The notes below the pieces were generated by a model. That model saw only the letters and a program-made list of their open reading frames with translations. It did no database searches and was not told the origin of the DNA. The position numbers and the translations under genes are program-made. This document shows, piece by piece, positions 62,359 to 64,000 of a stretch of DNA of 64,000 nucleotides. Origin of the DNA: Aliiroseovarius crassostreae. Lineage in GTDB: Bacteria > Pseudomonadota > Alphaproteobacteria > Rhodobacterales > Rhodobacteraceae. The stretch lies in assembly GCF_001307765.1 (NCBI RefSeq), contig NZ_LKBA01000019.1, positions 558,001 through 622,000 on the forward strand, given 5' to 3'. The number at the start of each line of letters is the position of its first letter. The stretch's first letter is position 1.

Positions 62359-64000
62359 TCAGCGAAAAAATGACGCAGCGTCCTGCATTCCACACGCTTT
62401 GCCCCCATCCACAGGTCCAAGTGACTGCATGGCCGCAAACTGGGTCAGGTAGACATCCCCACTGAGCGATTTGAGGAAATGGGTGTGCGACAACCGGTCC
62501 ATGACCGGTCCCTTGACCTCAGAAAGGCTGAGAGTGATCCCCATATCCCGAAGGCGCAGGTTCAGCTCCTCCAATGTCTCAAGCGCTGAGAGGTCAATCT
62601 CATTCACCGCTGAACACATCAGGACGACATGCTTAACCTGCCCCCGAGAGACCCGCTCCAGAAGATAATCCTCGATAAATCTGGCATTGGCAAAATAGAG
62701 GTTTTCATCAAGACGCAGCGTGACAAGGGCCGGATGGGTCCAGACATCATGCCGGTCGATATTGCGAAAATGCTGGGTGCCGGGCAACAACCCGACCTCA
62801 GCGATATGCGGGCGCGAGGTTTTGTGCAGGTAAAGGACAATCGACAGAACCACCCCGGCAGACACGCCAAGCTCGACCCCGAACCCGAGGGTCAGCAGGA
62901 TGGTGACCAGAACGGCGGCAAAATCCCCGCGATGATACGACCAGGTTGCCCGCAGAATTTTGAAATCCACCAGGCTGAGCACGGCGACAATGATCGTTGC
63001 GGACAGCGTGGCCTTGGGCAGAAAATAAAGGAATGGCGTCAGGAAAAGCGCGGCAAGCGTGATGCCAATGGCCGTGAACGCCCCCGCAGCCGGGGTTTCG
63101 GCACCCGCATCGAAATTCACGACCGAACGTGCAAACCCGCCCGTGACCGGATACCCACCACTTATGGCGGCTGCGATATTCGAAGCGCCAAGCCCTACCA
63201 GCTCCTGATCGGGCACGATACGCTGGCGTTTCTTTGTGGCCAGCGTCTGGGCCACTGATACGCTTTCGACAAAACCGATGATCGAGATCAAAAGCGCCGC
63301 ACCGATCAGGTCCGACCACAACCCGAGATCGAAACTGGGAGAGGTCAGCGGAGGCAGTCCCTGCGGCACCGCCCCGACAATTGCAACCCCGTGTCCCTGC
63401 AAATCAAACTGCCATGAGAGCCAGGCCGTCACGACCACCGCCCCAACCGGCCCGGCTTTGGTCAGAATATCTGCCAATCGCGTGCTGGCGCCCAACCGGG
63501 TTGCCGCAGATTTCAGCCCCTTGCGCACCCAAAGCAAAAACGCCACGCTCCCCCCTCCCAGGGCAAAGGTGATCAGGTTGATCTCGTGCAGATGGGTCAG
63601 GATCGTCGACACGATCTGAAACAGCGAATGACCATTCGCCTGAATGCCAAGGATATGTTTCAGCTGACTTGCGGCAATCAGCAGGCCAGAGGCGGTGATA
63701 AACCCTGCAATCACCGGATGGCTGAGGAAATTGGCCAGAAAACCAAGGCGAAACACGCCCATGATCAGAAGAATGCCCCCCGACAAAAACGCCAGCGTCA
63801 TGGCCGCCAGTGCGATCTGCGCCGGATCACTCAGCCCCAGCTTGCCGATTGCCGCGGCCGTCATCAGGCTGACCACCGCAACCGGCCCCACCGCAAGCGC
63901 ACGAGAGCTGCCAAATATCGCATAGGCAATCAGCGGAAGGATCGAGGCGTAAAGCCCCATTTCCGCAGGCAACCCGGCCAGAAGCGCATAGGCCAGAGAT
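62359..64000 (-). CDS. SulP family anion permease with STAS domain (5' end outside the window)
   Basis: At least 547 residues; the frame stays open to the window edge (SLAYALLAGLPAEMGLYASI is an early SulP motif, so little is missing). About ten transmembrane helices carry the family signature, then a C-terminal STAS domain (VLMCSAVNEIDLSALETLEE). It transports sulfate, bicarbonate or a similar anion; the substrate is not readable from sequence. Confidence 0.92.
   Translation of the reverse strand, partial: SLAYALLAGLPAEMGLYASILPLIAYAIFGSSRALAVGPVAVVSLMTAAAIGKLGLSDPAQIALAAMTLAFLSGGILLIMGVFRLGFLANFLSHPVIAGFITASGLLIAASQLKHILGIQANGHSLFQIVSTILTHLHEINLITFALGGGSVAFLLWVRKGLKSAATRLGASTRLADILTKAGPVGAVVVTAWLSWQFDLQGHGVAIVGAVPQGLPPLTSPSFDLGLWSDLIGAALLISIIGFVESVSVAQTLATKKRQRIVPDQELVGLGASNIAAAISGGYPVTGGFARSVVNFDAGAETPAAGAFTAIGITLAALFLTPFLYFLPKATLSATIIVAVLSLVDFKILRATWSYHRGDFAAVLVTILLTLGFGVELGVSAGVVLSIVLYLHKTSRPHIAEVGLLPGTQHFRNIDRHDVWTHPALVTLRLDENLYFANARFIEDYLLERVSRGQVKHVVLMCSAVNEIDLSALETLEELNLRLRDMGITLSLSEVKGPVMDRLSHTHFLKSLSGDVYLTQFAAMQSLGPVDGGKACGMQDAASFFR

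Overview
The window looks like a chromosomal segment of a Roseobacter-group alphaproteobacterium (Rhodobacteraceae). Support for this: GC-rich codon use in the housekeeping genes, a class II DAHP synthase, a gamma carbonic anhydrase next to gmk and a YicC gene, a PAS_5-type protein, an M23 peptidase overlapping a bactofilin, an aglEFGK alpha-glucoside transporter, and several secreted RTX/Hint proteins. No sequence search was run; all family names come from motif recognition.

Layout. 0-5 kb: a 40-residue membrane peptide, then ligA and recG back to back on the minus strand. 5-8.9 kb: a nested pile of IS5, IS3 and IS256 remnants. 8.9-13.1 kb: mcp-cheB-cheD (minus). 13.3-14.4 kb: an internally deleted IS3 element and a gene tail. 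14.5-17.6 kb: gamma carbonic anhydrase, gmk and YicC (minus), then a divergent PAS gene. 17.7-27.3 kb: class II DAHP synthase (minus), a GlxA-type regulator, a membrane-anchored unknown, a complete livJ-G-F-H-M branched-chain amino-acid ABC operon and a MobA-like nucleotidyltransferase. 27.3-28.8 kb: an IS1182 remnant. 28.8-34.2 kb: a solo Hint protein and a 1506-residue RTX/cadherin-like/Hint protein. 34.2-39.5 kb: a gene-poor IS graveyard holding a lipoprotein and an IS-truncated amphipathic protein. 39.5-44.5 kb: a DUF455 tail, M23 peptidase, bactofilin, DUF2189 membrane protein, a SWIM zinc-finger gene and prfB. 44.6-49.3 kb: aglEFGK. 49.7-54.8 kb: STAS-cheY-cheA-cheW-cheR-cheY-orf124. 54.8-59.5 kb: more IS material around tRNA-Asn and three small genes. 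59.7-61.3 kb: two membrane-anchored Ca-binding-repeat proteins. 61.5-64 kb: an SDR dehydrogenase and a SulP permease running off the end.

How the genes work together. The two chemotaxis blocks (8.9-13.1 kb and 49.7-54.8 kb) are complementary: one has the receptor, CheB and CheD, the other CheA, CheW, CheR, two CheY and a STAS protein. Together they make one pathway, and both ends are bordered by IS debris, so an ancestral operon was probably split. livJGFHM and aglEFGK are two complete ABC importers.

The most unusual content lies inside the transposon wreckage. A family of about 40-nt palindromic inserts, starting CCTCTCGG and ending near CCTGCCGG, sits inside transposase genes of at least three unrelated IS types. 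Every clear copy is in sense orientation, and the hairpin stems covary between copies. A separate 114-115-bp double-hairpin, MITE-like repeat (ends TAAAGCGTTTCG) occurs three times. I regard these two repeat families as the best candidates for an undescribed system.
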